From positions 1-64,000 of the forward strand of contig NZ_JYOV01000002.1 of assembly GCF_000963255.1 (NCBI RefSeq): a stretch of DNA of 64,000 nucleotides, in the 5' to 3' direction. The DNA is from Streptococcus infantis (GTDB lineage: Bacteria; Bacillota; Bacilli; Lactobacillales; Streptococcaceae). The notes beneath the pieces were generated by a model, which was not told the origin of the DNA, did no database searches, and saw nothing but the letters and a program-made list of their open reading frames with translations. How positions within the stretch are numbered: the stretch's first letter is position 1; each line of letters opens with the position of its first letter. Shown here piece by piece: positions 1 to 10,897 of the stretch. The position numbers and the translations under genes were made by a program.

Positions 1-799
<799 letters not shown>

Positions 800-951
800 T
801 TTGAGTTCTCACTCATTTCTGTCACTGACAGATTTATTGTTTTTTCATTGTTCAGTACTACAACCTTAGTTGTAGTGCCCTGCACATTGGTTCGTCTTGT
901 TCAGTTTTCAAAGGTCTTTGTCACTCACTTCTCTCAAGTGACAACTATATT
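800..951 (-). other. rRNA operon leader
   Basis: Untranslated leader between the rRNA promoter and 16S. It contains perfect small hairpins (an 8-bp stem at 857-876 with a four-base loop, and a 15-base palindrome at 818-832) and a segment reading ctttgaaaactgaacaag on the minus strand. This is typical of the processing and antitermination leader of Gram-positive rRNA operons. The family behaviour is known; the exact boxes here are inferred. Confidence 0.7.
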
Positions 952-980
952 AGTATATCACAGCTGCTTTCGCTTGTCAA
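952..980 (-). promoter_or_regulatory. rRNA operon promoter
   Basis: On the minus strand, TTGACA (975-980) is separated by 17 bases from TATACT (952-957). This is a near-consensus SigA promoter placed to drive the 16S leader, separate from the tRNA-Glu promoter further upstream. Confidence 0.85.
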
Positions 981-1038
981 CACTTTTTTGAAACTTTTTT
1001 TAATTTTTTTCATCAAGTGTTTTATCTGCTTCATACTA

Positions 1039-1110
1039 TAGTCCGTACGGGATTCGAACCCGTGTTACCGCCGTGAAAAGGCGGTGTCTTAACCCCTTGA
1101 CCAACGGACC
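1039..1110 (-). tRNA. tRNA-Glu (TTC)
   Basis: A 72-base cloverleaf on the minus strand, from GGTCCGTTGG to ACGGACTA. The anticodon loop CTTTTCA is closed by an ACCGC/GCGGT stem, giving anticodon TTC, and a normal GGTTCGAAT T-loop is present. It lies just upstream of the 16S gene, the same tRNA-rRNA arrangement as in pneumococcus. It is the intact counterpart of the damaged copy at 21095. Confidence 0.95.
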
Positions 1111-1135
1111 GGAGTTGTTATTTTCAACTCTTACT

Positions 1136-1163
1136 ATTATACCGACTTTTCGTACTTTGTCAA
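1136..1163 (-). promoter_or_regulatory. tRNA-Glu promoter
   Basis: On the minus strand, a perfect TTGACA (1158-1163) and a perfect TATAAT (1136-1141) are separated by 16 bases. They lie about 25 bases upstream of tRNA-Glu. Such a strong promoter fits stable-RNA expression. Confidence 0.85.
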
Positions 1164-1183
1164 CACCTTTTTTTAATTTTTTT

Positions 1184-1378
1184 TTAGAAGTCTTGTAATG
1201 TTTCCTTCAGCTCTCTGAGAAGGGCTTTGCGGCCTTTAAACCGTTCGTCTTCCCAGAGTTTCGGTTAATTTTTTTCTTACAATAATTGTTTTTTATGAAG
1301 CACATATCATTTTTTGAAATATTTCTTCATATTACTCAAGTAACTCTTGCATTCTTATTTTCAGAAAATTTGAATCAT
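1184..1378 (-). pseudogene. comX: comX remnant (competence sigma factor SigX), decayed
   Basis: Between ftsH and tRNA-Glu, exactly where pneumococcus carries comX, the minus strand still encodes a recognisable ComX C-terminus: DERFKGRKALLRELK followed by ETLQDF and a stop (1184-1264). The pneumococcal protein, as I recall it, reads NERFRGRQRVLRDLR at this place. Reading upstream in the same frame reaches a possible start (MIQIF..., ATG at 1376-1378) and a KKYFKK patch resembling ComX RKYFKTK. Several stops interrupt the frame, and only about 64 codons remain of some 159. The C-terminal homology is convincing; the N-terminal part is tentative. An intact copy may exist beside another rRNA operon. 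Confidence 0.8.
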
Positions 1379-1473
1379 TTTCTCTAAGAGAGCATTAACA
1401 TAGGTGAACTTGTATTTTGTTTTCTATTATATAAAAATCTTTGATTTAAATTCGAGTTCCCTCAACTTTTTTT

Positions 1474-1507
1474 AAAAAAACAGAGAAAACTTGTGCCTCC
1501 TCTGTTT
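1474..1507 (-). terminator. Terminator downstream of ftsH
   Basis: On the minus strand AAACAGAG (1500-1507) pairs with CTCTGTTT (1478-1485) across a 14-base loop, followed by a T run. It lies directly after the ftsH stop and would end the long hpt-ftsH transcript. Confidence 0.65.
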
Positions 1508-1523
1508 ATAGTATTTAAGATAA

Positions 1524-3482
1524 TTAATTTTCTTCACTCATTTTTGATTTTACTTCATCATAAGATAGTGCATGTGATTCCTCTTCTACTGTTTCAGGCA
1601 TCTTTCCTGTTTCGTATAGAGATTTAATTTGTGTACTATCCAATGTTTCGTATTTCAATAATGCTTCTGCAATCAGCTTGTGAGTTTCACGATTTGACTG
1701 GATAATTTCAGCAGCTTTGTTTCGTGCTTCATTCAATAATGAACGAACTTCTTCGTCAATTTCATAAGCTGTTTGTTCTGAAATTGATTTTTGAGGGCTT
1801 TGCGCACCAAACATGGCATGACTTCCTTCATATTGTACTGGACCAAGTTTTTCACTCATACCATACTCTGTAACCATAGCACGCGCCATCTGAGTAGCTT
1901 GTTCGAAGTCATTAGATGCTCCAGTTGTTTGGACGTTAAAGATAATTTCTTCGGCAACACGTCCACCCATCAAGCCAGCTAATTGTTCTTTCATATCTTC
2001 TTTAGATAAAAGCATTTGGTCTTCTTTAGGAAGTGCAATCATATATCCGCCTGCACGTCCACGTGGTACTATAGTAACCTTATGAACAACACGGGCATTT
2101 GACAATACTAGACCGACAATGGTGTGTCCTGCCTCATGGTAGGCAACCAATTCACGTTCTTTTTGTGAAACTGTCTTATCTTTCTTAGATGGTCCAGCGA
2201 TAACACGATCTTCAGCTTCATCAATATCAGAAGCATCAATCACTGATTTATTGCGACGAGCTGCAACTAAAGCTGCTTCGTTCAATACATTTTCCAAATC
2301 GGCACCAACAAAACCTGGAGTTTGTTGTGCTACCAATTTCAAATCTACATCTTCAGCTAAAGGTTTATTTCTAGCATGGACTTTCAAAATTGCTTCGCGT
2401 CCCTTAACATCTGGACGACCAACTAATACTTTTCTATCAAAACGGCCTGGACGAAGTAGAGCCGGATCAAGAACATCTGAACGGTTTGTTGCCGCAATGA
2501 CAATAATTCCTTCATTTCCTTCAAAACCATCCATTTCAATCAAGAGTTGGTTTAAGGTTTGTTCTCGTTCATCATTACCTCCACCTAAACCGACACCACG
2601 TTGGCGACCAACGGCATCAATTTCATCAATGAAGATAATAGCTGGTGCTGCTTTTTTTGCATCCTCAAAGAGAGAACGTACACGGCTCGCACCGACACCG
2701 ACGAACATTTCTACAAAGTCAGAACCTGAAATACTAAAGAATGGTACACCAGCTTCTCCTGCGACTGCTTTGGCAAGTAATGTTTTACCAGTTCCTGGAG
2801 GTCCTTCTAAGAGAACACCAGCTGGAATCCGGGCACCCAATTTTGTAAATCGTTTTGGATCTTTTAAGAATTCAACAACTTCAACAAGTTCTTGTTTTTC
2901 TTCCTCTGCGCCTGCGACATCTGAGAAGCGAACTTTGATATCTTCTTTATTAGCAGCTTTAGCTTTACTACGTCCAAAGCTCATTGGATTACGTCCACTA
3001 TTTCCGCCCATATTTCCCATCATAGAGAAGAGGAAGAAGAATAAGATAGCAAATGGTACTACTGAAACCAGGATGTTAATCCACATACCACTTGAGCTTT
3101 CGTGTTTCACTTCAATCTGAGTTTGGTGTTCACTTGCTAACTTTTGCAAATCCGCTACAGTTGTATCTGATGGGAGGACAATACTTGTAAATTTCTCTAC
3201 TTTTGTAGCAGAGGGGGTAAAAAATTGAATTCCCGTTTCCTGTTTCTCTGTCTTAGCATTTTTGTAGACACCATACACTTCAATAACACTACCACTTGGT
3301 TGGTAGGTCATTTCTTTTACATTGTCGTTAGTGATTTCCTGAACCAATTCTGAGTACTTAATTTGTTGACTATGACCAGCGGATCTGCCAGCAAAAAAGT
3401 ACTGAAATCCTGTCACTAGCAAGAAAATCATCAACAAATAAAGAAATGGATTTTTTATGAAACCATTATTTTGTTTTTGCAT
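1524..3482 (-). CDS. ftsH: ATP-dependent zinc metalloprotease FtsH
   Basis: This is a 652-residue membrane AAA+ protease that degrades misassembled membrane proteins and short-lived regulators. Two N-terminal membrane segments (about residues 12-31 and 134-154) flank an extracytoplasmic domain. The AAA module has Walker A GPPGTGKT (about 230), Walker B FIDEID and the second region of homology with RPGRFDR. The peptidase motif HEAGH is near residue 450. Length matches the family (about 650). It is last in the tilS-hpt-ftsH run, 16 bases after hpt, the usual Firmicutes order. Confidence 0.98.
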   Translation of the reverse strand: MQKQNNGFIKNPFLYLLMIFLLVTGFQYFFAGRSAGHSQQIKYSELVQEITNDNVKEMTYQPSGSVIEVYGVYKNAKTEKQETGIQFFTPSATKVEKFTSIVLPSDTTVADLQKLASEHQTQIEVKHESSSGMWINILVSVVPFAILFFFLFSMMGNMGGNSGRNPMSFGRSKAKAANKEDIKVRFSDVAGAEEEKQELVEVVEFLKDPKRFTKLGARIPAGVLLEGPPGTGKTLLAKAVAGEAGVPFFSISGSDFVEMFVGVGASRVRSLFEDAKKAAPAIIFIDEIDAVGRQRGVGLGGGNDEREQTLNQLLIEMDGFEGNEGIIVIAATNRSDVLDPALLRPGRFDRKVLVGRPDVKGREAILKVHARNKPLAEDVDLKLVAQQTPGFVGADLENVLNEAALVAARRNKSVIDASDIDEAEDRVIAGPSKKDKTVSQKERELVAYHEAGHTIVGLVLSNARVVHKVTIVPRGRAGGYMIALPKEDQMLLSKEDMKEQLAGLMGGRVAEEIIFNVQTTGASNDFEQATQMARAMVTEYGMSEKLGPVQYEGSHAMFGAQSPQKSISEQTAYEIDEEVRSLLNEARNKAAEIIQSNRETHKLIAEALLKYETLDSTQIKSLYETGKMPETVEEESHALSYDEVKSKMSEEN

Positions 3483-3498
3483 TCAAACACTTACCCTT

Positions 3499-4041
3499 CT
3501 ATTTTGAGTAAACTTCCTCTTTCAATACACCTACATAAGGAAGGTTACGATAGTTTTCATTATAGTCTAGTCCATATCCTACAACAAATTCATTTGGAAT
3601 TGTAAAACATGTATAATCTGCTTCGATTTCTACAGTGCGACCTTCTGGTTTATCAAGCATGGTAACAATCTTCACAGACGCTGCTTCTCTTGCAGTAAAC
3701 ATATCTTTCAAACTTTTCAAGGTTTGACCAGTGTCAATGATATCTTCTACAAAGACAACATGTCGACCTTTAATATCTTGAGTTACGTCTTGTTTAATAT
3801 TAATGACACCACTACTTACAGTCCCACCATGATAGCTAGAGACCATCATAAAGTCCATTTCAAGATGTGTATCAATATATTTCACCAATTCTGCCATAAA
3901 AGGAATAGAACCTTTTAAAATTCCAACTAAAATCGGATTTTTACCCTCATAATCTTTTGTCAACTGAGCACCCAATTTTTTAGCTGCTTCTGTAATTTCA
4001 TCTTGTGAAATCAAAATTTTCTTGATATCTTTTTCTAACAT
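3499..4041 (-). CDS. hpt: Hypoxanthine-guanine phosphoribosyltransferase
   Basis: A 180-residue purine salvage enzyme that converts hypoxanthine or guanine plus PRPP to IMP or GMP in the cytoplasm. The PRPP-binding signature [14 protein letters not shown] is present near residue 100, and full family length is kept. It lies four bases downstream of tilS and is co-transcribed with tilS and ftsH, a conserved arrangement in Firmicutes. Confidence 0.96.
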   Translation of the reverse strand: MLEKDIKKILISQDEITEAAKKLGAQLTKDYEGKNPILVGILKGSIPFMAELVKYIDTHLEMDFMMVSSYHGGTVSSGVINIKQDVTQDIKGRHVVFVEDIIDTGQTLKSLKDMFTAREAASVKIVTMLDKPEGRTVEIEADYTCFTIPNEFVVGYGLDYNENYRNLPYVGVLKEEVYSK

Positions 4042-4045
4042 GATT

Positions 4046-5323
4046 TTACCTATCTATTTTTTCTATATAAAGTACAGTGTTCATTATATCATTTTTCATT
4101 TTTTTACTCAAATCACTGATTTCAATTCCTAAAACTGAACAAATTTTTCCAAATTGCTCAATGATAATAGCTTTTTCTCGTCTTTCTTTAGGAATTTTTA
4201 AATCAATAAAAAGTCGCCTTAGTTTTTTACGATGACCATTTTTTATCAAATAATCACCAGGCTGTCGATGCCTTAAAATCAACGATGTTTCACGAGAAAC
4301 ATTCATCTTTTGAATACTTTCACCTTCTAGAGGGATTCCAAATGAAAATAAATAACCTTCATAATGAACTTGATTTTGATAGTTTAACACACACTCACTA
4401 CTTTTTTCATCAGACTTTGGTCTGATTTTACCAATTCGAAAGTGCTGGTATTCTTTTACAAGTTCATAACCATTTTTTATATAATGGCGATATTGACTCT
4501 TAGTTTTTAAAATATGATGAATTTCTTGAAATTGTTCTCTTGTTACATTTAAATCAGCAAAACAACTAAGGTATTGTTGTAGTAACATTCGCTGTGTTGC
4601 CTCAGAAAAGAATAAAAACTGAGTTAAATCTTCCACATTGACTGTTTGAGATAATTCAGTCAGAGCAATTTGATAGTCAGATACTTCTTTTCCAAACTCT
4701 AAAAATGCTCTCTTTACCTGAATATTTTCTTTTTCCAGTTGTGGTAAGTAAATATTACGAACTCGATTTCGAAAATAGTAATTTTCTTCATTCGTCCTAT
4801 CTTCAAAATGCTCGATTTCAGGAAAATCCTTCTTATAAAAAGACAGCAAAGGACGAATTAATTCTCCCTTATCAAACGTTTGTCTTTCTTTAATAGCTGA
4901 TAAGTGTTGTAATCTAACACCCCTAATCATTCGCATAAATACCGTCTCAACCTGATCATCTGCATGATGAGCTGTTACAAGGGCTGTAGAGGAAGTTTTC
5001 CCCATTACTTTCCTAAAAAATTTATAGCGAAATTGACGAGCATTTGCTTCTGAAAAATCTCCAGTAAAATGAGCTACGTAAATTGGAACTCCAACTTGTT
5101 CAGCTAGTTTTATTAATTCATATTCTTCATGATCCGATTCTAATCGTTGTTTATGGTTTACATGAGCTAAAAATAATTCAATCCCAAGTTCTTCTTGGTA
5201 AGTTGAAAGGAGATGAAAAAGAAACATCGAATCCAATCCACCAGACAAGGCTAGTACAACTCGTGAATGATCTTTAAAATAACCTTTTTCTAGAAAATGA
5301 TTTAAAAAATCTCGGTCTCTCAT
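4046..5323 (-). CDS. tilS: tRNA(Ile)-lysidine synthase TilS
   Basis: A 425-residue enzyme that adds lysine to C34 of the CAU-anticodon tRNA-Ile so that it reads AUA. The PP-loop ATP pyrophosphatase motif LSGGLDSMF lies near residue 27. The C-terminal part, with [12 protein letters not shown], matches the TilS substrate-recognition domain. Its start overlaps the stop of the upstream serine-hydrolase gene by four bases, indicating translational coupling. A parS-like site lies inside the coding sequence at 4286-4301. Confidence 0.95.
   Translation of the reverse strand: MRDRDFLNHFLEKGYFKDHSRVVLALSGGLDSMFLFHLLSTYQEELGIELFLAHVNHKQRLESDHEEYELIKLAEQVGVPIYVAHFTGDFSEANARQFRYKFFRKVMGKTSSTALVTAHHADDQVETVFMRMIRGVRLQHLSAIKERQTFDKGELIRPLLSFYKKDFPEIEHFEDRTNEENYYFRNRVRNIYLPQLEKENIQVKRAFLEFGKEVSDYQIALTELSQTVNVEDLTQFLFFSEATQRMLLQQYLSCFADLNVTREQFQEIHHILKTKSQYRHYIKNGYELVKEYQHFRIGKIRPKSDEKSSECVLNYQNQVHYEGYLFSFGIPLEGESIQKMNVSRETSLILRHRQPGDYLIKNGHRKKLRRLFIDLKIPKERREKAIIIEQFGKICSVLGIEISDLSKKMKNDIMNTVLYIEKIDR
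4286..4301. other. parS-like centromere site (one mismatch)
   Basis: TGTTTCACGAGAAACA differs by one base from the bacterial ParB target TGTTTCACGTGAAACA. It lies inside tilS, about 11.4 kb from oriC. It is one of three such sites in the window; parB itself is at 15873. Binding is inferred from the sequence. Confidence 0.75.
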
Positions 5324-6588
5324 TTTAGGACCTCATAGACATCCTTAGCAATTTTAGAAATGGTATCATAATCAGAATTTTTAGTAAAGATTGAAATAAT
5401 GAAAGGAGAATCTGTATAGACTATTCCTACATCGTGTTTAAATTCATCTGCATCCCCAATTTTATGGGCTACCTTAGCAGAAATATTCTTAGCAATCCTC
5501 TGATTATCAAAAGCTGTTTGCGATAGCGATTCTAAAACAAAACCATTTTGATTGTAAATAGATTCCATAACTTGACCAGCCATTCTAGCTGAAGCCAACT
5601 TATCTGTCACATCCCACTCTTCACCTGCGATAGTAGCCATTTCTTTTTTAAAGGTTTCATCTGATTTATTCGTAATATAATAAGCAAGAATATTATGAGC
5701 TACATTGTCAGATTCTTTCGCTGTCTTTGTAATTAAATCTTTGAGAGTGTACTCTTTATTGTCCGCGGTTTTAGGGAGACTTCCACTTCCTTCCGGTTTA
5801 TAAGAACCAGAGAAATCATTTACTTCAGAAACGTACTTCAATTTCGTGTCAAGTTGGTAATCACCTTGATTGATTTTTTCTTGAACATAATAAAGATAAG
5901 GCAATTTCATAACACTAGCAGCGTACATTTTTTGATCTTCATTAATTCCAGCTTCCTTACCCGTGCTCAATTGTTTAACATAAATAGAAAACTGTTCATT
6001 TTGATAATTCGCAGATAACAACTCTTGAACTTTCTGGATACGATTGTCATCGTTGGAAATGTAATCCGTCGAAATCCAACCAATTTGTTTGATATGTAAA
6101 AATTCATGACCACCAGCAAAAATAGACATATCTGCTTCAACCTCTTGATAAGCTGCTAAAGTAGACTTTAATTCTTGTTGATCATAAGGACTATTATAAA
6201 CGACAAATCCTAGTTCTAACCATACTCGTTTAGAAAAATCGTTGACAATTGAACTATCGTATAAAAGTCGTTTATCAGCCATCACAAATTGATTATTTGA
6301 CAATTTAAACACAGGCTGTCCTTGTTTATTTAATCTCCATTCTAAAACAGATAATGTCGTATCTGCATTGACTTTTCCTGATTCTTTAATCAAATCTTCT
6401 GTAGAATAAACAGATGTTTCACCATAAAATTTTGGAGATTCTATAACATCTTGATAGTAAAAATGATACGAAGCGTGGGTTAAGGAATAAACTTCTTGGT
6501 TTGGAATGATAACTGGATTCTCAGTGCTTACTACTTGGACACTTTTAAAAAAAATAGGAAGTAGTAATATCACTAAAAATTTACGCAT
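5320..6588 (-). CDS. Secreted serine hydrolase, class A beta-lactamase fold
   Basis: A 422-residue protein with an N-terminal signal segment (about residues 1-20) and a C-terminal class A beta-lactamase-like domain. SVMK (Ser-x-x-Lys) follows MYAA, SDN occurs in ESDNVAHN, and a KIG triad occurs in [10 protein letters not shown]. The N-terminal third is unlike a beta-lactamase and may be a wall-targeting or lid region. It corresponds to the pneumococcal gene between divIC and tilS. The genuine substrate is unknown; a D,D-peptidase or PBP-like role is as plausible as beta-lactam hydrolysis. It overlaps the small upstream gene and tilS, so it belongs to one operon. Confidence 0.85.
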   Translation of the reverse strand: MRKFLVILLLPIFFKSVQVVSTENPVIIPNQEVYSLTHASYHFYYQDVIESPKFYGETSVYSTEDLIKESGKVNADTTLSVLEWRLNKQGQPVFKLSNNQFVMADKRLLYDSSIVNDFSKRVWLELGFVVYNSPYDQQELKSTLAAYQEVEADMSIFAGGHEFLHIKQIGWISTDYISNDDNRIQKVQELLSANYQNEQFSIYVKQLSTGKEAGINEDQKMYAASVMKLPYLYYVQEKINQGDYQLDTKLKYVSEVNDFSGSYKPEGSGSLPKTADNKEYTLKDLITKTAKESDNVAHNILAYYITNKSDETFKKEMATIAGEEWDVTDKLASARMAGQVMESIYNQNGFVLESLSQTAFDNQRIAKNISAKVAHKIGDADEFKHDVGIVYTDSPFIISIFTKNSDYDTISKIAKDVYEVLK

Positions 6589-6703
6589 TCTTTTTTTCCT
6601 CTTCTTCTTGTAGCCGTAACAGATGATTTTTTTGAGCTAACTCTTCTAATTTTTCATCTGATTGACTTAAAAACTTTTCTACAATATCTAATAAATTTTC
6701 CAT
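6581..6703 (-). CDS. Small conserved acidic protein (40 aa)
   Basis: On the minus strand an ATG at 6701-6703 opens 40 codons reading MENLLDIVEKFLSQSDEKLE and ending QEEEEKKNA, rich in Glu, Lys and Leu and probably helical. Its last codons overlap the ATG of the hydrolase gene (6588) and it starts six bases after divIC. Pneumococcus has a near-identical small gene at this point, as I recall. The function is unknown. The overlap at its 3' end suggests translational coupling. Confidence 0.8.
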   Translation of the reverse strand: MENLLDIVEKFLSQSDEKLEELAQKNHLLRLQEEEEKKNA

Positions 6704-6709
6704 TTTACA

Positions 6710-7078
6710 TTACCTAGGAAGTAAGTCCGGAATAGTATAAACTTCCTCCCATGATTTTGAATAGTAATATTTTGCACGCAAATACTTGGCTGCGTATGTT
6801 TCGTCCTTTAATTTGGTTGCAAGATTTGATTCTTTATCTTTTTCATCGCTCAATTCTTGATACTGTTTTTTCAGATCGGCTAACTGTTGGCGACGTTCGA
6901 GTAGTTGCTGATAACTTTGAGTCAAATTATAGGTTGGTAGGATGAACAACAACATAATCAAAATCAAAACCCAGCCCATAAAACGATTTCGTCTTTGTCG
7001 TTCTTCCATCAAGTATTTACGACGTTGGTGTTCATTTTGAATAAAAGAATTATTCATTTGTACAATTTTTTTATACAT
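6710..7078 (-). CDS. divIC: Septum formation initiator DivIC
   Basis: A 122-residue bitopic division protein. A basic cytoplasmic N-terminus ([14 protein letters not shown]) precedes one membrane span (about residues 34-51, [17 protein letters not shown]). The external part is a coiled coil ([15 protein letters not shown]...) of the FtsB/DivIC type, with a conserved Tyr-rich end. It acts in the divisome with FtsL and DivIB. It overlaps rqcP by eight bases, the same rqcP-divIC pairing as in Bacillus. Confidence 0.93.
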   Translation of the reverse strand: MYKKIVQMNNSFIQNEHQRRKYLMEERQRRNRFMGWVLILIMLLFILPTYNLTQSYQQLLERRQQLADLKKQYQELSDEKDKESNLATKLKDETYAAKYLRAKYYYSKSWEEVYTIPDLLPR

Positions 7079-7337
7079 CGTTTTCTACCCTTGTTTCGCT
7101 GATAATTTCATACATACCTGCAGCATCTTCTTTTTTAGTGCTATCTTTCATTTCTAACACTTTTACGAGCAACAATTTATTTCCAAAACGAATTTCAACT
7201 TGGTCATTGATTTTTAAATCTGTAGAACTCTTAGCAAGAATACCATTTACCTTGATACGTCCCTTATCTGCAACTTCTTTAGCTACTGTACGACGCTTAA
7301 TAATTCTTGATACTTTTAAATATTTATCTAATCTCAT
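7071..7337 (-). CDS. rqcP: RqcP, S4-domain ribosome quality-control factor (YabO)
   Basis: An 88-residue protein that is almost entirely an S4 RNA-binding domain ([21 protein letters not shown]... GRIKVNG). Members of this Hsp15/YabO family bind stalled 50S subunits and hold the peptidyl-tRNA while RqcH adds alanine tails. Size and position before divIC match B. subtilis yabO/rqcP. The family role is known; function here is by homology. Confidence 0.9.
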   Translation of the reverse strand: MRLDKYLKVSRIIKRRTVAKEVADKGRIKVNGILAKSSTDLKINDQVEIRFGNKLLLVKVLEMKDSTKKEDAAGMYEIISETRVENDV

Positions 7338-7401
7338 TTTTATTACCTCAAATTATTATTGTACCATTTTTCTACCTTTTATAGAAGAAAAAAGATAACT
7401 C

Positions 7402-10400
7402 CTAATGTGACTCTTTTGATTCTTTTATATTTGCTAATGATTCTCCAAAAGTTAAAAGACCTTCTAAAATCTCATAATCCTTTTTATTACGAATATCAAA
7501 AACAACTTCAATTAAACCTTGATTTTCTGAAATATTAGCCTTCAAACTTGTCTGAGAAAGAGCCTGGAAATAATCTTGTGTTAAAAATAATTGTTGCGAT
7601 ATTTTTTCAAACTGAATGACCAGCTTATTAACCTTTCTTTCTACACGATTGACAAATACTTTATCAAGATATGCTTTAGCTAATCCAATTTCTAAAAGAT
7701 AAGCAACCACATCTGGATATTCTCCAAAACGATCGATCAACTCATCTTGTAATTCTTCATAATTGACACGATTGTCAATCTGACGAATTCTCTTGTAAAT
7801 CTCAATTTTGTGTCTTTCATCCGATATATAATCATCTGGGAGATAGGCATCGATTTGTAGAAGTAACTCAGCATTTCCTTTTTCACGTTTTTTGTCAGTT
7901 CCATTTTTCTTAGCTATTGCTTCTTCTAACAACTGAGAGTACAACTCAAAACCAACAGAATCGATAAATCCAGACTGAGAGCTTCCTAAAAGATTCCCAG
8001 CTCCACGAATGGATAAATCACGCATAGCAATTTTGAAACCAGAACCCAGTTCAGTAAAACCTTTGATAGCTTCTAATCTCTTCTCAGAAACTTCTGTCAA
8101 AGTTTTATCTGGACGATACATGAGATAGGCATAAGCAATTCGATTACTACGACCAACACGACCTCTTAATTGATACAAGGTTGACAAGCCCATATGATCT
8201 GCATTTTCTATAAACAAGGTATTAGCATTTGGAATGTCTACACCTGTTTCAATGATTGTTGTAGTCACTAAAATATCATATTGTCCTTCAATGAAATCAA
8301 GAAGTGTATTTTCTAAGCGAATTTCACTCATTTGACCATGGACAAATCCAATAGAAGCTTCTGGAATTAGTTCTTGTAACTCTGAAACCTTCTTTTCAAT
8401 AGTGTCAACTTTGTTGTAAAGATAGTAAACTTGACCACCACGATCCATTTCTCTCAATACAGCATCACGAATGACACGATCATTCTGTTCAAGGACATAG
8501 GTTTGTACAGGATATCGATTGGTTGGAGGAGTTTCGATGACTGATAAATCTCGGATACCTAGCATAGACATATGAAGAGTTCGAGGAATTGGTGTAGCTG
8601 TCAAGGTTAAGACATCCACCTTCTTTTTTAATTCCTTAAGTGCTTCCTTATGCTTAACACCAAAACGTTGTTCCTCATCAATAATCATCAACCCCAAATC
8701 AGCAAACTCAACATCTTTAGACAAGACTCTATGAGTCCCTATCAAGATGTCTACTTGACCTTTTTTTAACTTCTCAAGTGTTTCAGTCTGTTCTTTTTTA
8801 CTTCTGAAACGACTCAAAACATCTACGTTGACAGCAAATTGTTCAAATCTTTCCTTAAAATTACTGTAATGTTGCTGAGCAAGAACGGTTGTTGGCACTA
8901 AAACGACAACCTGTTTATGATCATTGACAGCCTTAAATGCAGCTCGCATGGCAACTTCTGTCTTACCAAAACCAACATCTCCAACTAATAGTCGGTCCAT
9001 CGGTTGAGGAGCCTGCATATCTTTTTTTATTTCTTCGATACTTCGAAGTTGGTCCTCAGTCTCTACATATGGGAAAGCTTCGTCAAAAGCGTTTTGGTCT
9101 TCATCATCTTTTGAAAATGCAAAACCTTTAAGTTGACTTCTCTCTGCATATAACTTAATTAAGTCATCTGCAATATCTTCAACTTGACTCTTTACTTTTT
9201 GCTTCGCTTTTTTAAAACGTCCATCATTTAGTTTATTTAACTTTGGAGCTTTTCCATCACTTGAAACATATTTAGATAAGGTTTGAATTTGTTCTACAGG
9301 AATAGAAATACGATCACCATTTTGATATAGGACACTTACGTAGTCTCGATGAATTCCTTTGATTTCAATCGTTTCAATCCCTAAATATTGACCAATACCA
9401 TGGATTTGATGAACAACATAGTCTCCTTTTTGGAGTTCATTATAATCCTTTAATCGTTCAGCGTTACTGATATTTTGTCTTCGATACTTGCGTTTAATCT
9501 TCTTTTTAAAAATTTCATATTCAGTGATAAATACAAGATTTTCATCTACAAAATGAAAGCCATGTCGTAGATTTCCTTCAACAAGATTGACAGTTCCTTT
9601 ACAGATTTTACTTTCATTACTATTATCAACTTTAATATCGTATTCATCAAGAATCGTTGACAGTTTCTTTAGTTCAGTTTTGCTACTTGATTGAAGAACA
9701 ATCGTATACTTTAATTTTTTGTAACGTTCAATTTCTTCTTTCAGAAAAGAAAACTGATTAAAGAACTCTTGCATAGAATATTGATTGAACTGGTACAGAT
9801 TATTAAATTTCAAATTTCCAAGCCCTTTTTGAAAATTTGAAAAGAAACTCGCTGGTACATATTTTTTAAACTGACTTTCTACATCAGCAAAATATTGTAA
9901 ACTTGATGCTGCTTTACTATTATGTAAATCTTCTGTAAAGTAGCTAGCTGTTTCCTTATCAAAAGCATCGTACTGGTTCATGATTTTTTGAAAATCATCA
10001 AATATAACAGGAACTTGATTCAAATAGTCTATCAAGGTCCACTGTTTTTTATAAAATACGAACAAAAACTTGCGAATATCTGCATGAAGAACTTGCTCTT
10101 TCGTACAACTAAAAACTTCTTCTAGATAAGACTTTAAAGTTGGAGAAAGTGCCTTATCAATCTCATGTTCTAAAAATTTCTGACCACGATGATAATCTTC
10201 ATTCGTTAACAAAATATCACTAGCTGGATAGATTAGTACTTGAGTTTGACTATCTTTTGATAATTGAGTTTCAGTATCAAATTCTCTAATGCCATCAATC
10301 TCATCACCGAAAAATTCAATCCGATAAGGACATATTTGAGAGGTTTCAAATATGTCTAGAATATCTCCACGAAGGCTAAATTCTCCCTGACTTTGAACTT

Positions 10401-10893
10401 GTGTAACTTTCTTATAACCAAGAGAAATCAAGTGATTTTTTAATTCTCTTTGTTCGCATTCTTGCCCCACTTGAAGTTCTAAGATACTATCATCAAAAAC
10501 TTGAGGATTCGGCAAGAATACTCGACTAGCTGCGACGTTACAAACTAAAATTCCTCTTTGAAACTCATCTCTTAGAAAACGCAAAGCTTCAACCCGAGAA
10601 AAAATCTTTTCCTGAGATGATACCAAAAATTCAACCATTGGTGAATCATCTACTAGAAATGGATAAACCAGATCCGAACCTAATATGGAGATTAGATCAT
10701 TAATCAGACGCTCAGCCTCTCCATATGTAGAGGTCATCACTAAAACCTTATCCTGACTCTTCAGACTACTAGCAATCGCTAACGATTTTGCTGATCCAGA
10801 AAGTTCTAGCAATAATTGTCTTTGTTTCTGTGGTAAGTTCTCATGCCAAGATAGAATTTGTTTATTCTCTAAAAAGAAATCGATTAATGCCAT
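7402..10893 (-). CDS. mfd: Transcription-repair coupling factor Mfd
   Basis: A DNA translocase of about 1163 residues that removes stalled RNA polymerase and recruits UvrA. An N-terminal UvrB-like module is followed by a CarD-like RNA polymerase interaction domain (GDYVVHQIHGIGQYLG), the helicase motor with GDVGFGKTE, DEEQ and TATPIPRT, and the C-terminal TRCF domain. I chose the ATG at 10893 (MALIDFF), preceded by AAGGA though closely spaced. An in-frame ATG at 10905 and a longer reading overlapping pth are alternatives. Confidence 0.96.
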   Translation of the reverse strand: MALIDFFLENKQILSWHENLPQKQRQLLLELSGSAKSLAIASSLKSQDKVLVMTSTYGEAERLINDLISILGSDLVYPFLVDDSPMVEFLVSSQEKIFSRVEALRFLRDEFQRGILVCNVAASRVFLPNPQVFDDSILELQVGQECEQRELKNHLISLGYKKVTQVQSQGEFSLRGDILDIFETSQICPYRIEFFGDEIDGIREFDTETQLSKDSQTQVLIYPASDILLTNEDYHRGQKFLEHEIDKALSPTLKSYLEEVFSCTKEQVLHADIRKFLFVFYKKQWTLIDYLNQVPVIFDDFQKIMNQYDAFDKETASYFTEDLHNSKAASSLQYFADVESQFKKYVPASFFSNFQKGLGNLKFNNLYQFNQYSMQEFFNQFSFLKEEIERYKKLKYTIVLQSSSKTELKKLSTILDEYDIKVDNSNESKICKGTVNLVEGNLRHGFHFVDENLVFITEYEIFKKKIKRKYRRQNISNAERLKDYNELQKGDYVVHQIHGIGQYLGIETIEIKGIHRDYVSVLYQNGDRISIPVEQIQTLSKYVSSDGKAPKLNKLNDGRFKKAKQKVKSQVEDIADDLIKLYAERSQLKGFAFSKDDEDQNAFDEAFPYVETEDQLRSIEEIKKDMQAPQPMDRLLVGDVGFGKTEVAMRAAFKAVNDHKQVVVLVPTTVLAQQHYSNFKERFEQFAVNVDVLSRFRSKKEQTETLEKLKKGQVDILIGTHRVLSKDVEFADLGLMIIDEEQRFGVKHKEALKELKKKVDVLTLTATPIPRTLHMSMLGIRDLSVIETPPTNRYPVQTYVLEQNDRVIRDAVLREMDRGGQVYYLYNKVDTIEKKVSELQELIPEASIGFVHGQMSEIRLENTLLDFIEGQYDILVTTTIIETGVDIPNANTLFIENADHMGLSTLYQLRGRVGRSNRIAYAYLMYRPDKTLTEVSEKRLEAIKGFTELGSGFKIAMRDLSIRGAGNLLGSSQSGFIDSVGFELYSQLLEEAIAKKNGTDKKREKGNAELLLQIDAYLPDDYISDERHKIEIYKRIRQIDNRVNYEELQDELIDRFGEYPDVVAYLLEIGLAKAYLDKVFVNRVERKVNKLVIQFEKISQQLFLTQDYFQALSQTSLKANISENQGLIEVVFDIRNKKDYEILEGLLTFGESLANIKESKESH

Positions 10894-10897
10894 TTCC

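Noticed and set aside
1426-1480. A possible surviving ComE-regulated promoter for the comX relic (TATAAT at 1426-1431 and an AAAGTTGAG half-site on the minus strand)
   Set aside because: Only one half of the direct repeat is convincing; the partner 21 bases upstream is too poor a match, so I do not list it as a feature.
2251-3120. A long open frame opposite ftsH (289 codons) and similar antisense frames
   Set aside because: They are shadows of real coding strands, with no ribosome sites and low-complexity translations.
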